From contig JARWSJ010000001.1 of the NCBI GenBank assembly GCA_029906195.1, forward strand, positions 1 to 64,000: a stretch of 64,000 nucleotides of DNA. Direction: 5' to 3'. Made by a program: the position numbers and the translations under genes. Positions 56,321 through 64,000 of the stretch are shown piece after piece (the first letter of the stretch is position 1; the number at the start of each line of letters is the position of its first letter). The notes beneath the pieces are model-generated. The model was given only the letters and a program-made list of their open reading frames with translations, searched no databases and was not told the DNA's origin. Source of the stretch: Chitinophagaceae bacterium 26-R-25 (GTDB lineage Bacteria > Bacteroidota > Bacteroidia > Chitinophagales > Chitinophagaceae).

Positions 56321-57337
56321 ATGAGAAATATTTTTGAACAAATTCACGAACTTGATGGCATTCCCGGTTTGTCAAAGCATGAGCAACTCGTGCAGGGAAT
56401 CATCAACTCCATAAACGAAAAGATTGTAACGCAAGGCGATCCTCTTCCCTCAGTAAATACATTAATAAAAGAAGTGGGCTTTGCCCGTGAAACCATAGCA
56501 AAAGGATATAAAGAATTGGTGCGAAGAGGCATTGTAGAATCTAAGAACCGTGTGCGGTTTTACGTAGCAAACGAAGCGACCGGCCAACAATTGAAAGTCG
56601 CTCTGCTGCTTTTTGCTTTTGATAGTTTCCAGGAAACATTTTACAAAACCTTCCGCTCCAAACTCGGTGAGAATGTACACATTGATGTGTTTTTTCATCA
56701 CAATAATATTGACGTATTCGAAACCATCATTTCTAACATGCGTGGTAAGTACGGAATGTATGTGATAGCGCCGATACCGCATCCAAGAACTGCAGGCATA
56801 CTGAAAACACTGCCTATGAACATGTTCCTGATGATCGACCGGTACGAGCCCATGGATGTTGAGTTTTCTTATGTTACACAAGAGTTTGAGCAAGCTTCCT
56901 ACGATGCATTTGCTCAGCTGGCAGAGACGATCAAGAGCTTTGATGAAATGATTTTTTATCACCGTCCTGCGGCTGATACCCCCATTGAAATACTCAATGC
57001 ATTCAAGCGATTCATAAAAGACTACAAGGTAAAAGGTATTGTCAAAAATGAGTACCTGCCCGGTGCTTTGGAAAAAGGGAAAGTTTACTTCACAATAAAT
57101 AACGCCGAGTTGTGGTTGATGCTGAAGGATTCGAAGACGAAGAAAATGAAGCTCGGTAAAGATGTTGGTATTTTGTCGCACAACGACGATGTGGTGAAAG
57201 AAATTATTTGTGATGGCATTACCACTTACTCCACTGACTTTAAAGTGATGGCCGAAAAAGCGGCAGAGTTTGTGTTAACGCGCAACAAGGTGCAGGAGAT
57301 CGTTCCGACAGTTTTGATCAGACGTAATTCCATTTAG
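56321..57337 (+). CDS. GntR-family regulator with LacI-type sugar-sensing domain
   Basis: 338 residues from ATG 56321 (a TTG at 56309 is also in frame). N-terminal GntR winged helix: KHEQLVQGIINSINEKI, LPSVNTLIKEVGFARETIAK, GYKELVRRGIVES. The rest is a periplasmic-binding-protein-like sensor (MYVIAPIPHPRTAGILKTLP, KDVGILSHNDDVVKEIICDG). This layout is that of Bacteroidota sugar repressors of the AraR type. It starts an operon with the sodium symporter after 1 bp, and probably controls that and the galactosidases. Confidence 0.88.
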   Translation: MRNIFEQIHELDGIPGLSKHEQLVQGIINSINEKIVTQGDPLPSVNTLIKEVGFARETIAKGYKELVRRGIVESKNRVRFYVANEATGQQLKVALLLFAFDSFQETFYKTFRSKLGENVHIDVFFHHNNIDVFETIISNMRGKYGMYVIAPIPHPRTAGILKTLPMNMFLMIDRYEPMDVEFSYVTQEFEQASYDAFAQLAETIKSFDEMIFYHRPAADTPIEILNAFKRFIKDYKVKGIVKNEYLPGALEKGKVYFTINNAELWLMLKDSKTKKMKLGKDVGILSHNDDVVKEIICDGITTYSTDFKVMAEKAAEFVLTRNKVQEIVPTVLIRRNSI

Positions 57338-57338
57338 A

Positions 57339-58943
57339 ATGCGCTGGCAAATAGTCATCAGTTTTTTGTGTTGCTCTTTGCTCGTGGCAGTTATTTCGTG
57401 GATCAAAACGCACAAGCAAAAGCTTCGCACTTCCACAGATTATTTCCTGGGAGGAAGAAGCCTTGGCTTTATAGTAGTAGGCGGCTCGCTTTTTTTAACT
57501 AACATCAGCGCCAATCAGTTCATTGGAGAAAATGAATCTGTCTATATAAACAACATGTCGGTAATGGCGTGGGGAATGACTTCCATCTTTGCCATGCTGA
57601 TTGTGTCGGAATTTTTTCTTCCTATTTATTTACGGATAGGAGCCATAACAACACCCGATTTTCTGGCAGTGCGTTTCGACAGCGCCACCAAGAAAATTGT
57701 ATCCGTAATTTTCCTGGCAAGCTATATCATAAGCCTTATTCCTGCTGTGTTATACGGCGGAGCAGTGGCTTTTGAAGGGATGTTTCACATTCAGGAAATG
57801 TTACAGATCAGCTACTGGGAAACGATATGGTTTTTGGTGATTTCCATTGGCGTAGTAGGAGGATTGTATTCGCTGCTTGGCGGGCTAAAAGCCATCAGTA
57901 TATCAGATACCGTGCTGGGCCTGGGTTTGCTGATAGGAGGTTTGTTATTGCCTTACTACGGATTCAAATACCTTGGTCGTGGCAATGTGCATGAAGGATT
58001 GAATGTGGTGCTGAGTTCAAAGCTGTCTCACCTCAATTCAATTGGCTCGAAAGAAGATGCGGTGCCTTTGTCAACCTTGTTTACCGGCATGCTGCTCATC
58101 AATCTTTACTATTGGGGAATGGAGCAATATATTATGCAGCAGGTACTGGCATCAAAGAATTTGGCAGAAGGACAAAAAGGAATTGCACTCGCATGTTTTT
58201 ATAAATTGATTTCACCATTGTTGCTTAATGTGCCCGGGCTTATTGCGGTGCATATTTATGCGAACCTCAACAATACTGCCTCTGTGTTTCCCACATTGGC
58301 GGGAGATGTACTGCCACCGCTGTTTACAGGACTTATTGCAGCGCTTGTTTTTGGTGCGGCGCTAAGCACATTCAGTGCAGGTATTAACAGCGTTGGTACT
58401 TTGTTCATCATGAACCTGTACAAACCCTGGGCAGAGGCAAAAGGAAAAAATAGCAGTGAGAACCAATTGCTGAGAGTAGGGAAGCGATTTCAATTTGCAG
58501 TGATATTGATAGGTATTTTAATTGCGCCGTTCATTATTTTTTCGTCCGGCGGATTTTATACTTACATACAAAAGGTGTCGAGCTTTTTTAGTGTACCGGT
58601 GTTTACGATTTTAATTGTTGGGTTTACCACTAAAAGAGTGCCGCCGATAGCGGCGAAAGTAGGCGCATTGTTTTTCATCATCGCTTACTCGATCACGCAG
58701 TTTGTAGTCGACACAGGCATTCATTATTTACACATGGTCGCAATATTATTTGTTGTAACCGTATTGCTCATGTTGTTGATGGGAAAACTTTGGCCCATGC
58801 CGGTGCCCTACAATCGCGCCATGCAGCCCGCAGGTACAGTGGATCTCAAGCCATGGAAACATCGCTACATTTTCGGGATCATTTTGATAGTGCTGATGGT
58901 GTTGACGTTTGTGATCTTTTCGCCCGTGGGACTTGCGAGGTAA
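57339..58943 (+). CDS. Sodium/solute symporter (SSS family), sugar transporter
   Basis: 534 residues with about fourteen membrane helices. Family signatures: TDYFLGGRSLGFIVVGGSLF, ANQFIGENESVY and ISISDTVLGLGLLIGGLLLP. SglT-like members import galactose, glucose or related sugars with sodium. It starts 1 bp after the regulator's stop and precedes the alpha-galactosidases, so a galactoside is the likely cargo (inference). Confidence 0.9.
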   Translation: MRWQIVISFLCCSLLVAVISWIKTHKQKLRTSTDYFLGGRSLGFIVVGGSLFLTNISANQFIGENESVYINNMSVMAWGMTSIFAMLIVSEFFLPIYLRIGAITTPDFLAVRFDSATKKIVSVIFLASYIISLIPAVLYGGAVAFEGMFHIQEMLQISYWETIWFLVISIGVVGGLYSLLGGLKAISISDTVLGLGLLIGGLLLPYYGFKYLGRGNVHEGLNVVLSSKLSHLNSIGSKEDAVPLSTLFTGMLLINLYYWGMEQYIMQQVLASKNLAEGQKGIALACFYKLISPLLLNVPGLIAVHIYANLNNTASVFPTLAGDVLPPLFTGLIAALVFGAALSTFSAGINSVGTLFIMNLYKPWAEAKGKNSSENQLLRVGKRFQFAVILIGILIAPFIIFSSGGFYTYIQKVSSFFSVPVFTILIVGFTTKRVPPIAAKVGALFFIIAYSITQFVVDTGIHYLHMVAILFVVTVLLMLLMGKLWPMPVPYNRAMQPAGTVDLKPWKHRYIFGIILIVLMVLTFVIFSPVGLAR

Positions 58944-59169
58944 TTTGAAAATTTGAAGAATTGAAAATTTGAAAATGGGAGGTGTTGCATTTCTCATTTA
59001 ATTATATAGGGTTTGAAGTTTGAATTTTTTATTTGGTGACAAGCAGTATTGCTACTATTGGACTTTGCTTGCGTCGCACACTTCAGCATTTGTATTTCTA
59101 TTCAGCAAAGGATAGTTCGGCATTTGTATTGAAACTTGCACAGAATGAATTTTCAAATTTTCAAATTAA
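58943..59169. repeat. Word-type inverted repeat (TTTGAAAAT family) in a 335-bp gap
   Basis: Left arm 58943-58979 starts in the symporter stop (AATTTGAAAATTTGAAGAAT and continuing); right arm 59147-59169 (GAATTTTCAAATTTTCAAAT and continuing). No gene in 58944-59278. Confidence 0.7.
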
Positions 59170-59278
59170 CATATTAGCACATTGCTGTTGCCCGTAGGGC
59201 ATTAATGTCAATAGTGCGAATGCAGTGCAAAACAACGTTGAATTGAAATCTCAAATTGTACAATAAACTTGAAAGGTA

Positions 59279-61435
59279 ATGAAGAAGAATCTCTTTTTAT
59301 CGATGGCGTTTCTCATGACTGTTTGCGCAAACGGCTTTGCTCAAAAACAAAAGATCGTTATTGAAACGCAGAATGCTGCAATGGTTTTTTCCGTGAAAGA
59401 TGACGGTAAGTTGTACCAGACTTATTTTGGTGAAAAGCTGATGGGCGGTGATGCTTACGCACAACTATCAGATGAAGGCAGAGAGAGTTACATTCCTGCC
59501 GGAACAAACAATCTGTTTGAACCCGCGGTCAGGATGGTGCACGCAGATGGCAATCCTTCGCTAGAGCTGAAATATAAAAGTTCAAAAACCGATAAACAGG
59601 GAGATGTTTCACATACGTCCATTGTTTTAAAAGACAACAAATATCCCGTAACTGTAGTGCTGCATTTTGAAAGCTACTTCAAAGAGAATACTTTCAAAGA
59701 GTGGACAGAGATCACACAGAATGAAAAGAAGGATGTTCAGTTAACCCGCTATGCATCTTCTATGTTGCATTTTAGTGCAAACGATTACTGGCTTACACAA
59801 TTTCATGGCGATTGGGCCGCGGAAATGCGTATACAGGAAAGTAAACTAACAAACGGCATCAAAACTATTGATACCAAACTTGGCACTCGCGCCGATATGT
59901 ATGCTTCGCCAACGTTTTTCCTCGCACTCAACAAACAATCCGATGAAACAAGCGGTGAAGTAATTGCAGGAACGCTTGCATGGACGGGCAACTTTCAATT
60001 CACTTTTGATGTGGATGAAAAAAATGACTTGCGCGTAATCTCTGGCATTAACCCTTTTGCTTCAGAATATTCATTGAAATCCGGTGAAGTGTTTACAACA
60101 CCTGCATTCATTTTTACATACTCTCACAATGGTAAAGGCGAAGCCAGCAGAAGCTTGCATGCATGGGCCAGGAACTATGGTGTACTCGATGGGAATGGCA
60201 GCCGCCTTACATTGCTGAACAATTGGGAGTCAACACAATTTGATTTTGATGAGAAAAAACTCTCGGGTTTATTTACTGATACAAAGAAACTGGGTGTTGA
60301 TATGTTCCTGCTGGACGATGGTTGGTTCGCCAACAAATATCCGCGCAATGACGACCACGCCGGCCTCGGCGACTGGCAGGAGAACAAAGCAAAATTGCCA
60401 AACGGCCTCGGTCATTTGGTGAAGGATGCGGAAAGCAAAGGCGTTAAATTCGGCATCTGGATAGAGCCTGAAATGGTGAATCCGAAAAGCGAGTTGTATG
60501 AAAAACATCCTGATTGGATCTTGAAACTTCCTAACCGCGATGAAGATTATTTCCGTAATCAATTAGTGCTTGATCTTACAAATCCTGTGGTGAAAGAATT
60601 TGTGTACAACATGGTGGATGATATGATGACGAAGAATCCCGGCATCGCCTACATCAAATGGGATTGTAACCGGATGATGACAAACACATACTCTCCGTAT
60701 CTTAAAAACAAACAATCACACGTATACATTGAGTATGTGAGAAACTTGTACATTATATTGGAAAGACTCAGACAAAAATATCCGACACTTCCAATAATGC
60801 TTTGCTCTGGTGGTGGTGGCAGAACGGATTACGGTGCATTGAAATACTTTACAGAATTCTGGCCAAGCGATAATACAAACGCAGTTGACCGCGTGTTTAT
60901 TCAGTGGGGTTACTCATATTTTTTCCCGGCAAACACGATCGCGAATCACATCACATCATGGGGCAAACAATCACTCAAGTATCGCACAGATGTTGCTATG
61001 ATGGGCAGACTTGGTTATGACATCGATGTGGAGAAAATGAGTCCTGATGAATTTGCTTTCAGCCAGGAAGCAGTTAAAAATTACAAAAGACTAAGTGATG
61101 TGATCTGGCACGGCAATCTGTACAAACTTGTTTCTCCATATGAAGAGAGTCGCGCAGTGTTGATGTTCTCCAACGATGCAAAAAGTAAAGCCGTTGTCTT
61201 TGCTTACAACCTTAACTTCCTTTACGGGAAAAGATGGGAAGCAGTAAAACTACAGGGCCTTGATCCTGCAAAAAAATACACTGTAAAAGAAACGAATCTC
61301 TATCCCGGCCACAAATCATCGGTTCCTGAAAATGGAAAAACTTTTACAGGCGACTACCTGATGAAAGTGGGCATCAATCCAAGTTCCGGCAGTGAGTTGA
61401 CAAGTACTGTAATTGAAATAACAGAAGCTCCGTAA
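59279..61435 (+). CDS. GH36 alpha-galactosidase
   Basis: 718 residues with signal peptide (MKKNLFLSMAFLMTVCANGF, cleavage after AQ). The GH36 fold is clear: N-terminal beta domain, then the catalytic barrel with DMFLLDDGWFANKYPRNDDH, FGIWIEPEMVNPKSELYEKH, nucleophile Asp in YIKWDCNRMM, LCSGGGGRTDYGAL and acid/base Asp in FWPSDNTNAVDR. It releases terminal alpha-galactose from raffinose-type sugars or galactomannan. Probably controlled by the upstream GntR-type regulator. Confidence 0.94.
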   Translation: MKKNLFLSMAFLMTVCANGFAQKQKIVIETQNAAMVFSVKDDGKLYQTYFGEKLMGGDAYAQLSDEGRESYIPAGTNNLFEPAVRMVHADGNPSLELKYKSSKTDKQGDVSHTSIVLKDNKYPVTVVLHFESYFKENTFKEWTEITQNEKKDVQLTRYASSMLHFSANDYWLTQFHGDWAAEMRIQESKLTNGIKTIDTKLGTRADMYASPTFFLALNKQSDETSGEVIAGTLAWTGNFQFTFDVDEKNDLRVISGINPFASEYSLKSGEVFTTPAFIFTYSHNGKGEASRSLHAWARNYGVLDGNGSRLTLLNNWESTQFDFDEKKLSGLFTDTKKLGVDMFLLDDGWFANKYPRNDDHAGLGDWQENKAKLPNGLGHLVKDAESKGVKFGIWIEPEMVNPKSELYEKHPDWILKLPNRDEDYFRNQLVLDLTNPVVKEFVYNMVDDMMTKNPGIAYIKWDCNRMMTNTYSPYLKNKQSHVYIEYVRNLYIILERLRQKYPTLPIMLCSGGGGRTDYGALKYFTEFWPSDNTNAVDRVFIQWGYSYFFPANTIANHITSWGKQSLKYRTDVAMMGRLGYDIDVEKMSPDEFAFSQEAVKNYKRLSDVIWHGNLYKLVSPYEESRAVLMFSNDAKSKAVVFAYNLNFLYGKRWEAVKLQGLDPAKKYTVKETNLYPGHKSSVPENGKTFTGDYLMKVGINPSSGSELTSTVIEITEAP

Positions 61436-61441
61436 ATAAAT

Positions 61442-61472
61442 ATCCATGCAGGTTACTGTCACCTGCATGGAT
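61442..61472. other. Perfect 12-bp hairpin between the two galactosidase genes
   Basis: ATCCATGCAGGT / ACCTGCATGGAT around a 7-base loop, 6 bp past the GH36 stop and 27 bp before the next start. No T-run follows, so it may be an mRNA processing or partial-termination element. Confidence 0.6.
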
Positions 61473-61498
61473 CTATTCCAAATAAACAAAAATGCGTT

Positions 61499-63532
61499 AT
61501 GAAGTATAATGTAATGTTATGCAAGCTATTCGTATTGACTTTATTGTCGTTTAATTTATTTGCACAAAACGGCTCAGGCATAAAAACAATTTCCTTTGGA
61601 AAGAACAATGTCATTCGCTATGATCTTTCCAAAGGTTTATACGATGTTGTTGTTAATGGCAAAACCGTTATCCATAAAGCGTTTGCGGAGGGTCGTTCAA
61701 CTGCGTCTTTCACCAGCAAGGATTTATCGAAACGAACATTTTCTTCCAAAGCCATCACAGATAAATTCGGCAAAGGAACCTGCAGCATTGTGACACTAAC
61801 AGCTACTGATAATTTGCAAATGCAACAATTGTTCTTTACTTATCCTGGTAAAGAATATTTCTTCACACAGCTTGTTGTTAACGGCGAAAATGGAGGCTGC
61901 AACTATCTTTCCGTATTAAACAGCGACGCGGTTGACATGGAAAAAGATGGAGACAATCGCGCAGTTTTCATTCCGTTTGATAACGACGCGTGGATGCGTT
62001 ACAGCTCTTTCAATTTGAATAAAAGTGATTTCACTGGTTCTGAAGTAGGTGTGGTCTATAACAATAAAAACGACCATGGTTTTATTGCGGGCTCACTTGA
62101 TCAGGATGATTGGAAATCTGGTGTAGCGATTAAAGGAAAAAGCGAATCAACTCTGTCATTGAATGTTTTTGCAGGATTCACAGACAGCCTTGTAACCCGT
62201 GACCACACGGCTCATGGCTTTGTGGGAGTAAATCAAAAGTCGTCCACCTCTCCGAAATTTTTAATTGGTTTTTTTGATGACTGGAAAGATGGAATGGAGA
62301 CTTACGCAAAGAGTGTGCGAACGCAATCACCCCGCTACATTTTCAAATGGAATAAAGCAAAGCCAATGGGATGGAACAGCTGGGGTGTACTGCAGGAAAA
62401 AATAAATAAGGAGAACACAGGCGCGGTGATTGATTTCTTTGCGGACTCCTGTAAAGGCTTTCGCAACGCTGACAACACGTTATATATCGATCTGGATTCG
62501 TTTTGGGACAACATGACAAGCGGTGGAATTGGGGGCGATATCGGCACATTAAAAGCTTTTGCTGAACATTGCAGAGCAAAAGGTTTGCGTCCCGGTGTGT
62601 ATTGGGCACCTTTCACCGACTGGGGCAAAAATGCTGACAGAAAAGTGGAAGGATCTGATTACAAATACAAGGATTGCTGGCTCACTGTGAATGGGCAATA
62701 TCACGACTTTGACGGTGGAAGAGCAATGGATCCAACACATCCGGCGACACTGGCAAAGATTGCGTTTTACATGAAACGCTTTAAAGAATGTGGCTTTGAA
62801 ATGATCAAAATAGATTTTCTTGGACATGCAGCTATCGAAGCCGATCATTATTTCGATAACAACGTTCACACTGGCATGCAGGCATACAGAAAAGGCATGC
62901 AATATCTGAACGATCAAATGGCCGGCACTATGCTGGTGTATGCGGCTATCTCCGCCAACATTGCAACGAGCAAATATGTTCACATGCGCCGTATTGCCTG
63001 TGATGCATTCAAACAGATAAATGAAACTGCCTACACGCTTAATAGCTCAGGGTTGGGCTGGTGGCAAAACAAATTATATGATTTCGTGGATGCGGATCAT
63101 GTCGTTTTTGGAAACGAAAGCGAGGGCGTTAACAGAGCCCGGCTGACTTCATCTCTCATTACAGGCACTTTGATAACAGGAGATGATTATTCAAAAGACG
63201 GCCAATGGAAAGAACGTGCAAAGAAGTTCCTGCAGAATAAAGACATTATTCAGCTTGCACAGGCAGTGAATAATTTCCGTCCGGTTGGGATTGAAGTAGG
63301 AGACAAGGCGCCTAACATTTTTGCGAGTGTCGGTAAACAATACACTTACGTAGCAGTATTGAATTACGATGACGCGGAAAAACAATTTGCGGTTGACTTG
63401 ACCAAGCTTGGTTTGAAGAATGCAAGTCACGCGACAAAAGAACTTTATTCAGGTAGTGAGAAAAATGTGGGGAATACTTTGCAGCTGTCATTGCCCGGGA
63501 AGGATGCGGTCATTTACAGGATTAAAAACTAG
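61499..63532 (+). CDS. GH27/GH36-like exported alpha-galactosidase
   Basis: 677 residues, signal peptide (MKYNVMLCKLFVLTLLSFNL, cleavage after FAQ). After an N-terminal beta domain, the barrel opens with the family mark KPMGWNSWGVLQ, followed by TLYIDLDSFWDNM, GLRPGVYWAPFTDWG and EMIKIDFLGHAAIEADHYFD, where the Asp of KIDF is the probable nucleophile. It differs from the neighbouring GH36 and may act on another linkage or substrate. The C-terminal domain is beta-rich. It lies 63 bp after the GH36 gene and probably shares its mRNA. Confidence 0.82.
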   Translation: MKYNVMLCKLFVLTLLSFNLFAQNGSGIKTISFGKNNVIRYDLSKGLYDVVVNGKTVIHKAFAEGRSTASFTSKDLSKRTFSSKAITDKFGKGTCSIVTLTATDNLQMQQLFFTYPGKEYFFTQLVVNGENGGCNYLSVLNSDAVDMEKDGDNRAVFIPFDNDAWMRYSSFNLNKSDFTGSEVGVVYNNKNDHGFIAGSLDQDDWKSGVAIKGKSESTLSLNVFAGFTDSLVTRDHTAHGFVGVNQKSSTSPKFLIGFFDDWKDGMETYAKSVRTQSPRYIFKWNKAKPMGWNSWGVLQEKINKENTGAVIDFFADSCKGFRNADNTLYIDLDSFWDNMTSGGIGGDIGTLKAFAEHCRAKGLRPGVYWAPFTDWGKNADRKVEGSDYKYKDCWLTVNGQYHDFDGGRAMDPTHPATLAKIAFYMKRFKECGFEMIKIDFLGHAAIEADHYFDNNVHTGMQAYRKGMQYLNDQMAGTMLVYAAISANIATSKYVHMRRIACDAFKQINETAYTLNSSGLGWWQNKLYDFVDADHVVFGNESEGVNRARLTSSLITGTLITGDDYSKDGQWKERAKKFLQNKDIIQLAQAVNNFRPVGIEVGDKAPNIFASVGKQYTYVAVLNYDDAEKQFAVDLTKLGLKNASHATKELYSGSEKNVGNTLQLSLPGKDAVIYRIKN

Positions 63533-63600
63533 TCAAGAAAGAGTTGCAGTAAAAAATAAACCCAGGCAAAACAAGCTGACCGAAGAATTAAACGACTATC

Positions 63601-63690
63601 GCTTGTCATCCCGAGGAACGAGGGATCTGAGTCTGTGCTGGCGGTATGTTGAAGCAATCACCCGGATCCCTCGTTCCTCGGGATGACAAG
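63601..63690. repeat. Perfect 26-bp inverted repeat (CCCGAGGAACGAGGGA family)
   Basis: Arms 63602-63627 and 63665-63690 (cores CCCGAGGAACGAGGGATC and its inverse) match exactly over 26 bases; the loop is 37 bases. Dispersed repeats with the same core are known in several bacterial groups. Confidence 0.87.
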
Positions 63691-63792
63691 TACGTTTGCT
63701 TATTGATACTATCTTTCAATCAGGCGAAGTAAAAAATGATAAACAATAAACTTTCATAACAAAGACAGAATAGGCAGGAATTGTTCATTAGC

Positions 63793-63822
63793 AAAGCGTT
63801 TGAGTGAATGCTCAGGCGCTTT
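63793..63822 (+). terminator. Terminator before the thioredoxin gene
   Basis: AAAGCGTTTGAG / CTCAGGCGCTTT (two G-T pairs), 6-base loop, then TTATTTTTTT. It closes the galactosidase block. The rest of 63691-63910 holds no gene. Confidence 0.8.
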
Positions 63823-63910
63823 TATTTTTTTCCGAATTTTATGGTATGAATCTTCAGCTGATAAAAGTGGTTGCGGTACAATTTTTTGGCAATTAACTTA
63901 AATCAATGTT

Positions 63911-64000
63911 ATGGAAGGAAATCAAAGCTTTGGTAATCTGATAAATGGAAACAAACCGGTAGTGGTTGATTTTTTTGCGGAATGGTGCGGCCCTTGTAAA
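63911..64000 (+). CDS. trxA: Thioredoxin (partial, runs off the right edge)
   Basis: 30 residues visible, ending in the active site [14 protein letters not shown]. The WCGPC box and the preceding strand are those of thioredoxin, a general cytoplasmic disulfide reductase. No signal peptide is seen. The remaining ~70 residues are outside the window. Confidence 0.9.
   Translation, partial: MEGNQSFGNLINGNKPVVVDFFAEWCGPCK

Overview
The window comes from a Bacteroidota chromosome, most likely a Chitinophagaceae-type soil or freshwater organism. The signs are two-gene RHS operons of the DUF6443 type, promoters with the Bacteroidota -33 TTTG / -7 TAnnTTTG pattern, a carboxypeptidase-regulatory-like domain at the front of a TonB receptor, an IntDOT-like integrase, DUF6934 and DUF6526 proteins, and many exported glycoside hydrolases. 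No tool was run; family names rest on motif recognition.

Region 1 (1-10.4 kb) is one plus-strand polymorphic-toxin operon: the end of a tail-fibre/chaperone-like protein, a secreted coiled-coil/beta-barrel protein, two RHS proteins (the second with an RHS core and a variable C-terminal toxin region), a probable immunity protein 6 bp later, and a UUCG-loop terminator.

Region 2 (10.4-20.8 kb) is an AT-rich accessory island ending at tRNA-Arg(TCT). It holds a frameshifted mobile-element primase remnant, a tRNA-end-like att candidate, a decayed tyrosine-recombinase fragment, a compact five-gene minus-strand operon, two frameshifted 52-residue small genes linked to a DUF6934 gene, and an intact tyrosine integrase next to the tRNA. 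The five-gene operon (membrane-anchored subtilisin-like protease, secreted protein, 69-residue Cys-motif peptide, PatG-C-terminal-like protein, Cys-rich repeat protein with an embedded glycine zipper) is the best candidate for an undescribed system. It looks like a RiPP or proteolytic-maturation locus, but that is inference.

Region 3 (20.9-37.5 kb) is core-like: ung, plsC, a siderophore-uptake cluster (SIP reductase, AraC regulator, TonB receptor), an MBL-fold hydrolase, a DsbA-like protein, an HD domain fused to a Pycsar-effector-like membrane domain, an SdiA-regulated-type lipoprotein, a metallophosphoesterase/outer-membrane-barrel fusion and a GAF protein.

Region 4 (37.9-52 kb and 56.3-63.5 kb) is a glycan-use region without SusC/SusD. 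One block has a GH71/99-like enzyme, GH3, a membrane-tethered regulator, two diverged GH92 enzymes and a FucP-like transporter. The other has a GntR/LacI-like regulator, a sodium/solute symporter, a GH36 enzyme and a GH27/36-like enzyme. This suggests mannoside and alpha-galactoside breakdown. Between them lie two PepSY-like paralogues, a DUF6526 protein, a Gre-like factor and fabF. The window ends inside a thioredoxin gene.

From 21 kb onward most intergenic gaps contain long imperfect inverted repeats made of short repeated 'words'. None were seen in the first 20 kb, which independently marks the island boundary near the tRNA.
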